DNA of 64,000 nucleotides. Origin: Undaria pinnatifida. Lineage: Eukaryota; Sar; Phaeophyceae; Laminariales; Alariaceae. Below the pieces are notes generated by a model that saw nothing but the letters and a program-made list of their open reading frames with translations, was not told the origin of the DNA and made no database searches. A program made the translations under genes and the position numbers. Below are positions 35,601 to 45,085 of the stretch, piece by piece. The stretch covers positions 11,018,945 to 11,082,944 of the forward strand of contig JABAKD010000006.1 of NCBI GenBank assembly GCA_012845835.1, written 5' to 3'. The first letter of the stretch is position 1. The number at the start of each line of letters is the position of its first letter.

Positions 35601-36193
35601 GGAGGAAGGGGAAGGAGGGGGGGGGGAGAGGGAGGGAGGAATGGAGGGAGGTAGGGAGAGAGGGAGGGAGGGAGGGAGGGGGGGAGGGAGGGAGGGAGGG
35701 AGGGAGGGAGGGAGGGAGGGAGGATAAAGAGGAGGGAGGGTTCGGATTACAAAAAGAAAAAAGGGACATTTAATGTTGCCGAACAATAGGGGAGGGGGAA
35801 GGCGGAGCGAAGAGAAAGCGAAGGAGGAGGAACGGTTCGGGTCACAAATAGAGAGCATGCACATTAAGAGTTGAGCTCTGCGAAACTTCCCAGCAGCGTT
35901 ATAAGCCTCAAATAGACTGGAGGCGGCGGAGGGTATACGACAAGTGGAGGGGCCGGCGATTCAAGAGGTCAACAACTGCCTTCCTTTACAATTTCTCGGG
36001 GTTTTGGCCATTGATTTTCGCCACTCCCTCTCTTAAAAACGCCCTAAGGGGCGAACATGCGACATGTCTTACCTGGAGGGTGTGCTAGAAGAATGCCCTG
36101 AGGAGAGGAAAGTGGGCTTCCTGGGACGCATCGGTGGGTTTCCTCCTCGCCGTTAACAACCCAGATGCTCTCGAAGGCCGTGCCCACGTTCAT
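23354..36193 (-). CDS. Class IV (PLP-dependent) aminotransferase, six exons, plant/algal type
   Basis: Six exons join in perfect phase on the minus strand: 36193-36073, 35593-35408, 28896-28355, 26055-25983, 25693-25508 and 23619-23354. They total 1374 bases, encoding 457 residues plus TAA. Fold-type IV features appear in order: HPPG-PYTCLRTVG (about 38-49), FHLSRL, MATVLYIHR (115-123), HAWPLPF (232-238), DAKHSSWLRDRRPL with the likely Schiff-base Lys266, KLLEG-LTSNFFVVDEDG (304-318, Glu307) and GVLAGGMRDLL, then HWREAFLTGTGRILAP. I infer transamination of a branched-chain or D-amino-acid-like substrate; family membership does not fix the substrate. Residues about 143-224 are a Gly-rich/low-complexity insertion between two conserved strands. 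ATG 36193 is the nearest in-frame Met to the conserved region, but an in-frame ATG at 36325 is also possible. No obvious targeting peptide is visible from the chosen start. Confidence 0.88.
23620..25507. other. Aminotransferase intron 5: 18-base minisatellite and pogo-type array
   Basis: 23876-23978 holds about six copies of gacaggtctacgatctcc. About 24890-25490 holds four roughly 130-150-base units with tagtgccggttgccgctata, accggcactata and ...ctactgtaccccc edges. These look like tandemly repeated pogo-type terminal repeats. The rest shows nothing I recognise. Confidence 0.65.
25508..25693 (-). CDS. Aminotransferase exon 5 (LTSNFF block)
   Basis: Acceptor accgcccgtcag follows a long pyrimidine tract; donor TTAACAG|gtaacg. 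It encodes LTSNFFVVDEDGSVCTAPSE, GVLAGGMRDLLISACKRRGI and the HWREAFLT segment. These are the PLP-phosphate-binding and substrate-lid motifs of the family. Confidence 0.92.
25983..26055 (-). CDS. Aminotransferase exon 4
   Basis: A 73-base microexon with acceptor gatcgcccag and donor CTCGAAG|gtgggg. It encodes AGAQEVILSKEERSGGGSSR and KLLEG. The EVIL...LLEG strand, which ends in the conserved Glu before TSN, makes it clearly part of the same domain. Confidence 0.86.
26056..28354. other. Aminotransferase intron 3: (CCAACA)n and (CACCAA)n tracts, pogo-like remnant
   Basis: 26218-26515 is a (CCAACA/CACCAA)n tract and 26825-26992 a second one ((CAC)n then CACCAACAC). About 27700-27890 carries a degenerate inverted-repeat element (aatagtgcggtgcattgc ... 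accgcactaacgcggtgcc), similar to 9750-9935. About 28125-28245 belongs to a dispersed repeat containing gcagcttgcaaag. No coding exon other than those listed. Confidence 0.65.
28355..28896 (-). CDS. Aminotransferase exon 3 (catalytic Lys; Gly-rich insertion)
   Basis: Acceptor ttcggcgcag, donor GCCAAG|gtaaga. It encodes CPECMATVLYIHRKPDREKE, then an 80-residue Gly/Ser/Pro-rich stretch, then VELTILAHAWPLPF and LPDAKHSSWLRDRRPLDDLK. Phase in/out (1 and 0) agrees with both neighbours only if the Gly-rich part is translated as one exon. The plus-strand ORF over the same DNA is a shadow. Confidence 0.85.
29640..30077 (+). mobile_element. LINE-type non-LTR retrotransposon, reverse transcriptase N-terminal part (interrupted)
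   Basis: The conceptual product has KLNNRKVAGADEIVNEFTKY, then YNWICKNEYVPKRGREG, YREITLISTVGKTLCKIL and AKGKQGFRPNRICVDHVYTL, with one frameshift and stops. These are the fingers/palm motifs of LINE RTs (K..G.D.i..E, R.ItLls...K, Q.GFR..R...D). The element is cut at 30077 by an LTR element and resumes at 33708. Its 5' limit is unclear; no endonuclease domain is visible upstream. Confidence 0.85.
30078..30341 (+). repeat. 5' LTR
   Basis: Starts tgtactgctgtggtggtatc and ends cgcgcaagtcggcaca. Aligns along its whole length with 33443-33707 with scattered differences, so insertion is not recent. Confidence 0.85.
30644..31500 (+). pseudogene. Gag-like protein with CCHC zinc knuckle (frameshifted)
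   Basis: Two overlapping frames (30644-30943 and 30883-31500) together read as a retroelement Gag. The C-terminal part carries a classical CCHC knuckle, ECFVCGKQGHKQRDCP, after a basic stretch. The change of frame around 30900-30940 indicates a disabling indel or unusual frameshifting; disabling is more likely given the loss of pol. Confidence 0.8.
31525..32298 (+). pseudogene. Retropepsin-like aspartic protease region
   Basis: A 257-codon ORF contains AKVLMDSGSGITYISEELVE (DSG active-site motif) about two thirds in. Near the end is GGGDVVIIGQKTLREKLGID, the IIG..L motif of gypsy proteases. The first half is low complexity. It ends before any reverse transcriptase, where an intact element would continue. 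Confidence 0.82.
32721..32984 (+). pseudogene. Chromodomain-like remnant of gypsy C-terminus
   Basis: DEFVVKVAWEGPEEAESTWK, then PVSRVFDGATAVLRKDLKAL resembles the chromodomain found at integrase C-termini of chromoviruses (V.W.G....TWEP). It follows the protease by only 420 bases, so more than 2 kb of pol seems deleted between. Confidence 0.65.
33443..33707 (+). repeat. 3' LTR
   Basis: Starts tgtaccgctgtggtcgtatc and ends cgcgcgagtcggtaca. The LINE reading frame resumes directly after it. Confidence 0.85.
33708..35377 (+). mobile_element. LINE continuation: RT palm (FADDF), C-terminal domain, poly-C tail
   Basis: The frame resumes as FFADVQKAYDTVWKNGL; later comes GLMFADDFVRISETPEGLQK (catalytic ADD), YTYLGVEISKDCS, and a C-terminal MCPCGTTVESRTH(IVGE) finger-like motif in which the expected last Cys codon is a stop. 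Several internal stops show it is dead. It ends ...aacaaatgagtacg followed by 22 C's at 35356-35377, not poly-A. It lies antisense in intron 2 of the aminotransferase, 30 bases from the exon-2 donor. Confidence 0.87.
35408..35593 (-). CDS. Aminotransferase exon 2
   Basis: Acceptor ccctctcag is preceded by a (TCCC)n pyrimidine tract, which is the GGGA microsatellite seen on the plus strand at 35600-35725. Donor TTCTAG|gtgagc. It encodes PYTCLRTVGNRSVAMLPFHL and SRLWESACATGL, the equivalent of the GAYTT.R...HL.RL..S block of class IV enzymes. Confidence 0.87.
36073..36193 (-). CDS. Aminotransferase exon 1
   Basis: Encodes MNVGTAFESIWVV... to SPQGILLAHPPG, with donor CCTCCAG|gtaaga on the minus strand. 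The frame stays open upstream to another Met at 36325. The upstream edge is repeated at 36490-36960 (see that entry). Confidence 0.75.
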
Positions 36194-36960
36194 CGTCACG
36201 AGGAAGCTCCTCCCCCTCCTCCACCTCGTTGGTCTATTTAGAGTCCCAATAGGGGAGATGCTGTTGGTTCGGGGTGCAGCGAAGGCAAGGGGGGTGGAGA
36301 CGGGGCGGATACATGAGGGGAGCAAGAGAGATGTTGACTACTTTGTGAGTTTGAAATGTTGCCGGTTAAAGTTTTCTTGCTGCTTCAGGTGCGCGGGGGT
36401 GATGAAGGAAGGGGGCCGGAGACGGGGCGGGCACATGAGGGGAGGAGGAGGGCTATTTATACACCGTGGTGGGTTTGATCCCCCTCCCCCTGCTATTTAG
36501 CGGGCGGCGCTGCCCATGTTCGGCGTCACGAGGAAGGCCGTCCTCTTCTTTTAGTATGTCTAGGCTTCCAATGAGGGGTAAATTGCTGTTGTAGGTGTTT
36601 GGGTGTGGCGGACATATGAGGGGAGGAGGAACGCTGCTGATACAGCGTGGTGACCTGAAATTTGTTCCCTTGCTATTAGAGGGCGGCGCTGACTATGTTC
36701 GGCGCCACGAGGAGGCTCTACCTCGTCCTGTCTGGGATGTCTACTACAAATATTAATACTAATAATAGGTTTCCAATAGAGCAGAAACCTCTGCTATTGT
36801 ATAGGTTTTCGGGTGTGATGAAGGGCGGGAGCAGGAGACGAGTCTGAGACATGAGGGGAGGAGGAGGGCTGATGATACCACGCGGCGAGCATGGTATTTG
36901 CGCCGCTGTTATTTACGGGCGGCGCTGCCCACTTTCAGCGTCAGCGCCCTGCAGTCGAAA
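36160..36960. repeat. Tandem repeats of aminotransferase exon-1 5' edge
   Basis: Units of about 180-230 bases contain cgtcacgaggaagctcctcc or its variants, followed by ...ccaatagggg and an acatgaggggaggagga tail. Copies start near 36180, 36495, 36680 and (truncated) 36915. The first copy is the coding exon edge itself, so the array extends into the presumed promoter/5' leader on the minus strand. Confidence 0.75.
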
Positions 36961-39900
36961 GAAACACCTTGGAGTTACCGGTAGTGCAGGATGCACTATC
37001 CTTAATATGTAATACGCTAACGTCGTCGTCGTAGTAGTATTAGTCATCGTCGACGTCTCATCATGGATATTTAAAAACATCCGGTTCCAGCATTCATTTC
37101 GCACAGCCCGCTCTATCGGCCGCCACCCGCCCCCCAGCCTCCGCACGCCGATGCCACGCCCCCCCCCCACATCAGCCCTCCGTGTCCCCGGCGACGCAAC
37201 GGCCGACGGTTCCCAACTCGGCGAGCGGGGAGCGTGAACAGCAAGGGTACACGCGGTAACGAAGGCGCCGGTCGGTACGGGACGGTAACCGTTTAGCCCG
37301 CCGCAGGCGGATAAAAAATTGGGTCTTCCCGAGCGACGGTATGGGAAAAGGTTCTCGTTTGCTTACTGCGGGACGGGAATGGGACGGGAAGGCGGGAAGT
37401 CATTTGGTTGACGGGACGGGACGGGAGTCCACGATTTCTTGGTGGAACGGGATCATGGAACGGGTCGGGAACAGGTCGGGAAATCGGTCGGGAGCATAGT
37501 CGGGAAATCGGTCGGGAACATATTCGGGAAATCGGTCGGGACCAATAGTCGAGAATCGGTCGAGAACACAGTCGGAAAACAGTCGGGAAATCGGTCCGGA
37601 ACGTAGTCGGGATATGGCCGGGAGATGCAGTCCGGAATGGTTGGAAACACGATCGGGAACGAATGCGGGCTGGAGACAGCGGTTGAAAAGAGGAAAATGG
37701 TACCCGAGTACTATTTGATATCATTATTCTGACGACGTCAGCTGTGAGTTCGACGCTATTCTATAAAGCTATTCTAACGACGTCAGCTTTGAGTGGACAA
37801 ATTTAGGGTCAGTACTCATCTTTGCAAGCTGCGTACTATATCGATCGCCCGTCTTTAGTAAGTTTCATAAATCAAAACTTAATATCATATGACATTGTTA
37901 ATTGCTCAAACGAACTTTCGCCGCCAAAAAAAAACTATGTCAAACTTCGAAGTACATTTTTTGGGAATTATTTATGCTTCAAAAAAAAAACCAGGCACTT
38001 ATTTATCGACTCATAGCTGACTGAAGTATATACAAATAATAAACTAAGACGGCGGGGGGGGGTTAGGGGTAATTAACAAAATTAACAAAACTAAACGGAC
38101 AATCGCCTTTACATACATACATGTAACAGACTACTGCTGCAGCTGTTGCATCCAAAGTTGAATAATCCAAATTGTAATAATCCAGTTCCATTCATATTCA
38201 TATGATGGGGAAAAGATACAACATGGTAAATGGGATGGGAACATCTGCGACATAAGTGAGTTGCGGGATGGGACAACTTGTGTGCTAAGGTCAGGATGGG
38301 ATGGGAACAACTGGACGGACGGCGGGGCGGGAAACGTCGGGAATAAACTTATGGCGGGACAGGAAACAGTCGGCACGGGAACAAGATGTCGTAAGTCGGG
38401 ACGATAGACGATGGGAACAGAGACCGAGGTCGGGAAAGGGTCGGGAAGTCGCGTTCGGGAACGAAATACACTCGGGATTCCCGTTCCCTTCCCGACCCGT
38501 TCCCGACCCGACCACATTTTCCCAACCCTACCATTACCGCGCGTACCCTTGGTGAAAAGTCCATTCCGGGGACGGCTCGATCAATCCCCGGGAAACGGAG
38601 AATCGTCAAAAAGTGGAAATCCCACCCAGCTCCTGGCGTACCAGTGTACCGCTGTGGTGCGCACTGCCGTACTGCTGTGCTGCCATTGTGGATAGGTCTG
38701 CACGTGTTGCTGCACTGCTGTTGTACTGCTGTGGTGGGTTGGTCGGTGGGTGGGTGGTGGGTGGTGGGTGGTGGGTGGTGGGTGGTGGGTCCTAGGTGGT
38801 GGCAGCTCGGTTCGTGATGTGGGGGCTGGCCCTATTTTGGATACCGCATTATCACTACGAGTCGTACTGCCGTACGCACTTGCTGCACTCCGCTGCATGC
38901 ACTGCTGTGTAGTAGTACCGGTTTTGTACGATAAGTACTGCTGCACTGCTATACTGTTGTAGTGGGTTGGTCGGTGGGTGGTGGGTGGGTGGTGGGTAGG
39001 TGGTGGGTAGGTGGTGGGTACATTGCGTGGTGCCTTGCGGGTTGGTGGATCCTTTCGTACGTCGGTAAATTTTTGCGGGATGTAGGGGTTGGTTCTATTT
39101 TTTCTACCGGTTTACAACCAGCACTACTTTCTTTTTCTCGGCCATACCGGCCAGCATCTGGCGTGCTTCGGGAGTACCACCACGTATTTTTGCGGGCTGT
39201 GGAGGTTGGCCCTATCTTTCGTACCGGTTTACTGCCAGCACTACTTTTTTTCTCTCCGCCATACCGGCCGGCAACTGGCATACTTCGGGCGTACCACTAG
39301 TCAATGAAAAACGCCTACTTCTAAAATCGGAAAAAAAAAAACTCAAGTCCGAAACTCGCGTTGTTTCACAGGGTAAAAGCAGACAGTTGCGGGTTGTGGG
39401 CACCACGTATCAAGTCGACAAAGTGGTGGAACACTTCTGTGGAAGCGCGCTGTTCCTCTGAGCCTTTGAAGACGGGGATGGCGTACTCAGTCCCGATCCG
39501 ATCCAACTTTGGGCATCACAATAACAAGGCAAACCAATGAATTGCCGGTAGGTACCAGCAGCCGTTCGCCCCGGTGGTCTGGTGGTTACCTTCGAATACT
39601 ACTAGCGTTGGTCCTTGAGTTCGATTCCCACCTTGGTAAGATTTTTACTTTATTTGCAAAAATTAAAAAAAATGATTATCTGCTGAGCACGCCTAGCAGC
39701 GTGGGTACGTACAATTCGACGCGAGTCGACGAGGGAAAAAAATGCTGAATTCTTCTCGCGATAAAAATGAAGGCACGTACCGTTGTGGGCAGGGGGGAGA
39801 AGGGCCCGCTACGTGGCCCCGGATCTGAGTTATATTACTACTGGGAGGGAGCACGAGAGTAGTATGAATACTTGTAATGCGAGAATAAATAAATGGGAAG

Positions 39901-40117
39901 TAGCAAGCAGCAACGCAAGGTCTGCGGCCGTTCTGCTACATATGCGCTGGTACAAGCAACACAGGACACCTATGAACAAAAGAAACAAGGCAAGGCAATG
40001 AGAAGGAAAAGTTGAAATCTACAGAAAAACAAGAAAATCGGGAGCCGTTATCCTCAAGTTCATGTTGAACGCATCTTCTCTAAAAGACGAAGCCTCGGCC
40101 TGTGGGTCCAAAAATTC
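36961..40117. other. Intergenic tandem repeats (CGGGAAATCGGT, GGTGG, 120-base units)
   Basis: 37380-37650 repeats gtcgggaaatcggtcgggaa; 38220-38520 is a related gggatgggaaca/cgggaa tract; 38738-38790 and 38960-39025 are GGTGGGT microsatellites; 39068-39186 and 39187-39297 are two copies of a 110-120-base unit (ttttgcgggatgtaggggtt..taccggtttac..gccataccggcc). No coding signal. Confidence 0.6.
39563..39645 (+). repeat. tRNA-like sequence, possible tRNA-derived SINE or tRNA pseudogene
   Basis: ggtggtctggtggttacc resembles an internal A box and gagttcgattcccacc a B box, 45 bases apart. The acceptor and T stems do not pair cleanly, so it is not an intact tRNA. An A/T-rich tail (aaaaattaaaaaaaatga) follows. 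Confidence 0.4.
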
Positions 40118-41411
40118 CAAGGTCGCGTTCTGTAGGGTACGCACAAACCATACCCGGGGCATTTACCCCGGGTATTACCCTACAAAGAACCTCTGTAAGT
40201 TCTGTAGGACATTCATACCCGTACCCGGAACTTATGGGAGTTCTATACGCCAGTGCCACAAATACCCGGGGTACGGGCTTATCATTTTTATAAGTTATGT
40301 GAGTTATGTACGCCCGTCCCACAATACCCGGAACTTCTGTGAATTATGTAACACTTCCGTACCGTACCCGGAATTTCTGTAAGTTCTGTAAGATCCCTAT
40401 GCCCTAACCTGAAACTTCTGTGACTTCTGTAAGCCTGTGGCACAATATCCGGGGTACGGGTATACCCTTGTTACAATACCCGGGGAGCCCACATGCATTA
40501 ATTCAGGTTTAATAACCCACAGAGTGTACTATGCATTTTATTATGACGTCATATCTTGTCAGTGACACCAACCGAACACCGAAAGTACAGCTAGCTGTAT
40601 GTAGCAGTACGTATCGCATATTATGATAGTGATGATATTAGCACCTACTACTACTGTAGGTCCTGTTCATGTTTCTTTCGTTTCTAACCCGTGGGCACGT
40701 ATTACGTTAACGATGGACACTCACTTTTGAAACGAAAATATTCATTTTTTATTAATCGACTTGAATTCGATTCGATTTGGTGGAAACATACGAATTTGGC
40801 TCCTATCGGGAAACCACTTGTTGCCTACTGTCAATTGTTTTCCCGATCGGAATAATACACAGATCCGCCGTGACGGCGATGAAGCTACCATCGACGTCTT
40901 GAACTACCCTCTGTGTTTTCGGTAGTTTCGCTTCTTTGTCGCGGTACTAGGCTTTTATCGAACTGGTGGGAAACTATGGGCTTGCGACCGCCATTATTTA
41001 ATTTGAAGCGCCGTAGCCGGGGTACGCTATGGTATGATTTGTTACAGCGCAGTATAGCTTGCCGTGACAAGATGATAGCGTAAGACTGCCCTAACTTCTT
41101 CGCCATGTTGCGTTCTCTCTCCAGTGCCATTTGATGATGCACTTGATACCCTCTATGAGCCCAATGCCGTCTTTAGCCAGTTCCTAGGGTCTGCTAGTAT
41201 GACATTTTTTCCTCTTTTCCTTTCCTTGCTTCCTCTTCTTGTCTTACCTTTTCTTGCTTTTCTTGTCTTTTCTTTTCTTTCTTTTCCTTTTTCGTTATCT
41301 TTTTTCGCTTTCTTCTCTTTTCTTTTCTCTCCTTTCTCTTCTTACTTGCTCTTTGTTTCCTTTTTCCAATTGACTTGCGTCTGTTGCGCGTATGCGTAGT
41401 AATAGATACTA

Positions 41412-42775
41412 CAGTAGGGGTCCCGGTTTAGCGGTTCCCTGTTTAGCGGTTGGACCCGATTTAGCGGTTCAAAATTCTGCTGACACCGCGGTACCCCGCT
41501 TTAGCGGTTGTACAACCGCTAAATCGGATTGTTACCGGTTTAGCGGTTGTTTGGGGTCATTTCGGCTGGAATAGCGGTTGTGTACATACCCCGGGGAACG
41601 ACGGGTCACTTTCTGCTGCAAACCTCGCCGGCACTCACACACACTTTCGCAGCAGTATACAAACGGCCTACCCACTGCGGTTCGCAGCTACCCGTTCAGA
41701 ACCATGCCGTGCGCGGCGTTAGAATTCTGCAAGTTTCCGCACATGACACCGGGTGCAACCGATGGGCATCTGTGTCGCGGTGAGTGTGGAGGCCGCCTGC
41801 ACGGCGCTTGCGGCGAGGTAGAGGATCCTGACGGAAACGAGATGAACCGCATTTGCCAGCCTTGCTCTGGAAAAAGTACTCGAGACGACGCGCCGACAAC
41901 TACAAGGAGCAACTCGAGGCCCGCCAAGCGTAAGAACGGACATGGAGTAAGCGACACCTGGGGCAAGGACAAAGGTCCTTCTGAAGACGAGCTAGACGAG
42001 GGGTTCGAGAGTCCGCAAGAAGTTTCCTTGATGGCGCCACCGCCGTACTCGGAAATCTCGTCGCTTTTTGGGCAGCTAGAGCAGTACGCAGAGTCGTGTG
42101 GTATATCAGAGGCAGGGTGCTATCTTCGCAAGGCGAAGATGTCCTTTCTCGCAGCGCATGCCTCTAGGCCAGCAAGGCAGACGGATATCCGCGCCATGTT
42201 TTCTAAGACGTAGTCGAGTGTACAGCAGTACTCTCCGAGGTTCCTGTAGAGTACGAAGTGTGAAGTACGAGTACACCACACTTTTTTTGTTTTGTGTTTC
42301 CTTAGAGTGTTTCAAGTCCAAACTCCGGGGCACACGCTGCGGTTTGTAGCAAGACGAGCAGGAGCGTACAGCAGTAGAAGGGGGGTTCCAGCAGGTGATA
42401 TGTGCACGTACAGTATGTTACCCGGATGCGGGTACACACAGGTGGTGGTTCTCTTCGCGATGCTTGATACGTTTCACCTAAGTTTTAATGTCTATCCCGC
42501 ACTACCGCTGCTGTATTCGTACTACTGGTCCCGCGGCAATCATGCTGTACTGCTATATTCAGCAGCCACATATGACGCTATCTAGTTTTGACCGCAATGG
42601 CAACGCTACTTTCATTCCCAGTATATGGGCTTTTACCCGGTTTAGCGGTTGTAAACCGCTAAATTGGGACCCAGAATAGCGGTTATTAACCGCTAAACCG
42701 GTTTACCGGGCGGTCCCGGTTTAGCGGTTATTTCGCCCTTTGGCACTAGGGACCGCTAAACCGGGACCCCTACTG
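41412..42775. mobile_element. pogo/Tc1-mariner-like transposon with 24-base perfect TIRs, nested in copy B
   Basis: Begins CAGTAGGGGTCCCGGTTTAG and ends with its exact reverse complement; 24 bases match perfectly, with TA on both sides (41410-41411 and 42776-42777). TA target duplication and CAGT ends fit pogo/Tc1-mariner. About thirteen copies of a TTTAGCGGT-like motif, in both orientations, crowd 41420-41580 and 42630-42765, probably transposase-binding sites. It encodes no DDE/D transposase but has one ORF. Confidence 0.85.
41704..42213 (+). CDS. Cys/His zinc-cluster protein carried by the pogo-like transposon
   Basis: A 169-codon ORF from ATG 41704 (open back to 41578). The N-terminus has spaced Cys/His residues (EFCKFPHM, HLCRGECGGRLHGACGEV, RICQPC) that look like a zinc-binding cluster of about 45 residues. 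A basic low-complexity linker SRPAKRKNGHG follows, then an acidic SEDELDEGFESPQE stretch and a helical C-terminus (SSLFGQLEQYAESCG... RKAKMSFLAAHA). I do not recognise the family. It could be a DNA-binding accessory protein of the element or captured host sequence. No introns needed; stop TAG at 42211-42213. Confidence 0.6.
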   Translation: MPCAALEFCKFPHMTPGATDGHLCRGECGGRLHGACGEVEDPDGNEMNRICQPCSGKSTRDDAPTTTRSNSRPAKRKNGHGVSDTWGKDKGPSEDELDEGFESPQEVSLMAPPPYSEISSLFGQLEQYAESCGISEAGCYLRKAKMSFLAAHASRPARQTDIRAMFSKT

Positions 42776-43819
42776 TACGTGTAATATATACGTCGTGGTC
42801 TTCCTTGGGTGGCAAGCGGTATACGTGGTCGGTTTTTCCAGGCGCGAGTAATGAGACGTATGCACCAGGTATAGACCTGGCACATCGTAGACTGACTCCC
42901 GATTTCACTTTTATATGTTTCCGGTGGAGGCATGAATTGCGTCAGCTGTGATATATGCGTGTAACACCTTGGGTTGTTTGTGTTTTTCCCTAGGGTATTC
43001 TTCAGCTCCAGAGTGACTGGAGCCTGTCCTGTGACCACGCCTTGATTATGCGAGTTAATGTGAGAACAACAAACATAGCAGGAGCGCAGCTGTGGCCCCG
43101 GTCGCCACTCGTTGAGGTTCACTTTATCGCCTCTCTCGGTGGTTGTTTTATCGATAATTCATAATTCCCTTAAAGCTACGATAGATTGCCTCGGGGACAT
43201 TGGCCCTGTGAGAACATGCCATGCAAGTTGAATTGAATCCTCCACTTCAAATCGAACTCCCCCCGGAGGGGGTGTGCTTTTGCCCGGGGTATTACCCGTA
43301 CCCGGAACTTGTGTAAGTTCTGTAGGACATTCATACCGGTACCCGGAACTACTGTAAGTTCTGTACGCTCGTGCCACAATACCCGGAACTTGTGGAATTT
43401 CTGCATGACTTTCATACCCGTACCCGAACTTTTGTTAGTTCTGTAGGACTGTCATACCCGTACCCAGAACTTCTGCGAGTTCTGTACACCCCATGCCACA
43501 ATACCCGGGGTACGGGTACAGCATCTTTGTATCCGCCCGGTACTTCTGTGAGTTCTGTACGCCCGTTCCACAATACCCGGAACTTCTGGAAGTTCTGTAA
43601 CACTTTCATACCCGTACCCGAAACTTCTGGAAGGTCTGTAAGACTCCCATACCCTTACCCGGAATGCACAAACCCTACAGAACATAACCTTATTTAATTC
43701 AGTTTCTGTAGTGCTGCGTAGGTGTCCTGTGCTGTACGGATTTCAAAGCTGATTTCCTCGACGACGGGGACAGTGCAAACGCCGAGCGAGGCGTCTATGG
43801 AAAGCTCTCGACGAGATCT

Positions 43820-45085
43820 TGCTAGTACGTCATTCACGTTGCGTGTGCCCCCCTAGGTTTGGAGGAAATCGGCTCTGAAAATCGCCGTAGAGGGTGTGTT
43901 ATCTTGCGTGATTTCTGGATAGACTCACCCAGCCCTCGAAAAAACACAAGTCCTGCCCGTCGTAGCTCTTGTGGGTGCGTTAGGCGGAGTTGGTTCGATC
44001 AGAGCTATGTCGCAGCCGTCAGGAGAGCCGCACTGCTGGCGCCGTAAGAAGGCACCGACAACGAAGCACAGCGCTCCTCCAGGAGACATCCTGAGCGCGC
44101 TGGTATCTACACTCAACGGCACATCCCTGCTGTGCGCTCGCTGCTGTGTGTGGGGGTGTCACATGTTCTACGTCTGGGGGGGTTTCCGCGTGTCAAAAAT
44201 GGGGTTATGGTTCGAAACCGTCGAATATTGAATATTGGCTCTACGAGAACAAATGGCAAGCGGTACGCGCGCAAGCGGAACAGACCAGAGAGAAGTAGGA
44301 CCCGGTCCGGCCAGGATCATCGCCGGCAAGCGACGATGGCACGGAACAGGAGCAGCCCGGTGAATGCAGAAGGTGTGGGAAAGCGCTGGTCGTTTTTTTC
44401 AGCGGGGTGGATGTCGATTGGTTGGTTGTGAGATTTTTTTTGTTTTTTGCCCCCTGAAACGCACTTGCACAGCAGCAGTACTGCCCGCTGAGGGGTAAAG
44501 CACGTTTGTTTGTCTGCAATCCACGAAGCAACGCAAACTATTGTAGTCGTCGGGGATCCGCTCCACTCCCCAATTCAGCAGGTCCTCTCAGCTTTGCCGA
44601 AAGTAGGCACGTATCTTCTACCGCAGTTGCCGCCCCATCCGCTCATGAAAAATGACGATCTCTCTCGGCGATCTGGCTGTTTTCGCGGGGATACCTCAAG
44701 AGGCCGGACTACTTTTTTAAAAAACCCGTCACAAGATGGATATTGTACGAGACGCAACAGCACGAGGAGATGGTACACGCCAAGGATGGGTATGGTTGAG
44801 CCCACCAGAAGCCGTCCATCGATGCTGGTGGCTGTTCGAGCTCCTTAGCGGTGGGATCCACGGGCCACATGCAGCCACCTGCACGGCGCTAGATTGGAAC
44901 AACACGCGTTTTTTGTACGACTACACATCCTACCAGGAATCTCATCTGAGTTCACCGTACGTTTCACGTTGGTGGGCGACCTGCCTGCAGTTCGGTTCTT
45001 AGGAGTGTTGCAGCAAAGTAGTTTAATACAGCAGCAGCAGTACCTGGGCCAGTACTTGGTGGGGCGCGAACGAGTCAGCTCTTAG
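43820..45085 (+). other. Uncharacterised coding-like region (possible small multi-exon gene)
   Basis: Several frames look more protein-like than background but I could not chain them. 44047-44170 follows a possible acceptor (tatgtcgcag at about 44016) with KHSAPPGDILSALVSTLNGT; 44220-44297 reads NIEYWLYENKWQAVRAQAEQ then TREK*; 44665-44793 reads GYLKRPDYFFKKPVTRWILY and on to a stop; 44941-45085 follows acceptor cctaccag and reads SSEFTVRFTLVGDLPAVRFL to RERVSS*. Its relation to the gene starting by 50.5 kb is unknown. Confidence 0.3.

Larger units (their letters stand above)
40118..43692. mobile_element. hAT-like DNA transposon copy B (longer, hosts a pogo-like insertion)
   Basis: Same ends (caaggtcgcgttctgtaggg ... 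cctacagaacataacctta), same subterminal arrays, and the same inner flank as copy A (40500-41060 matches 19715-20275; 43080-43260 matches 20277-20460). The possible duplication AAAAATTC/TTTAATTC is imperfect. It contains about 2 kb absent from copy A, of which 41412-42775 is a separate transposon. No transposase is recognisable in the remainder. Confidence 0.8.
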
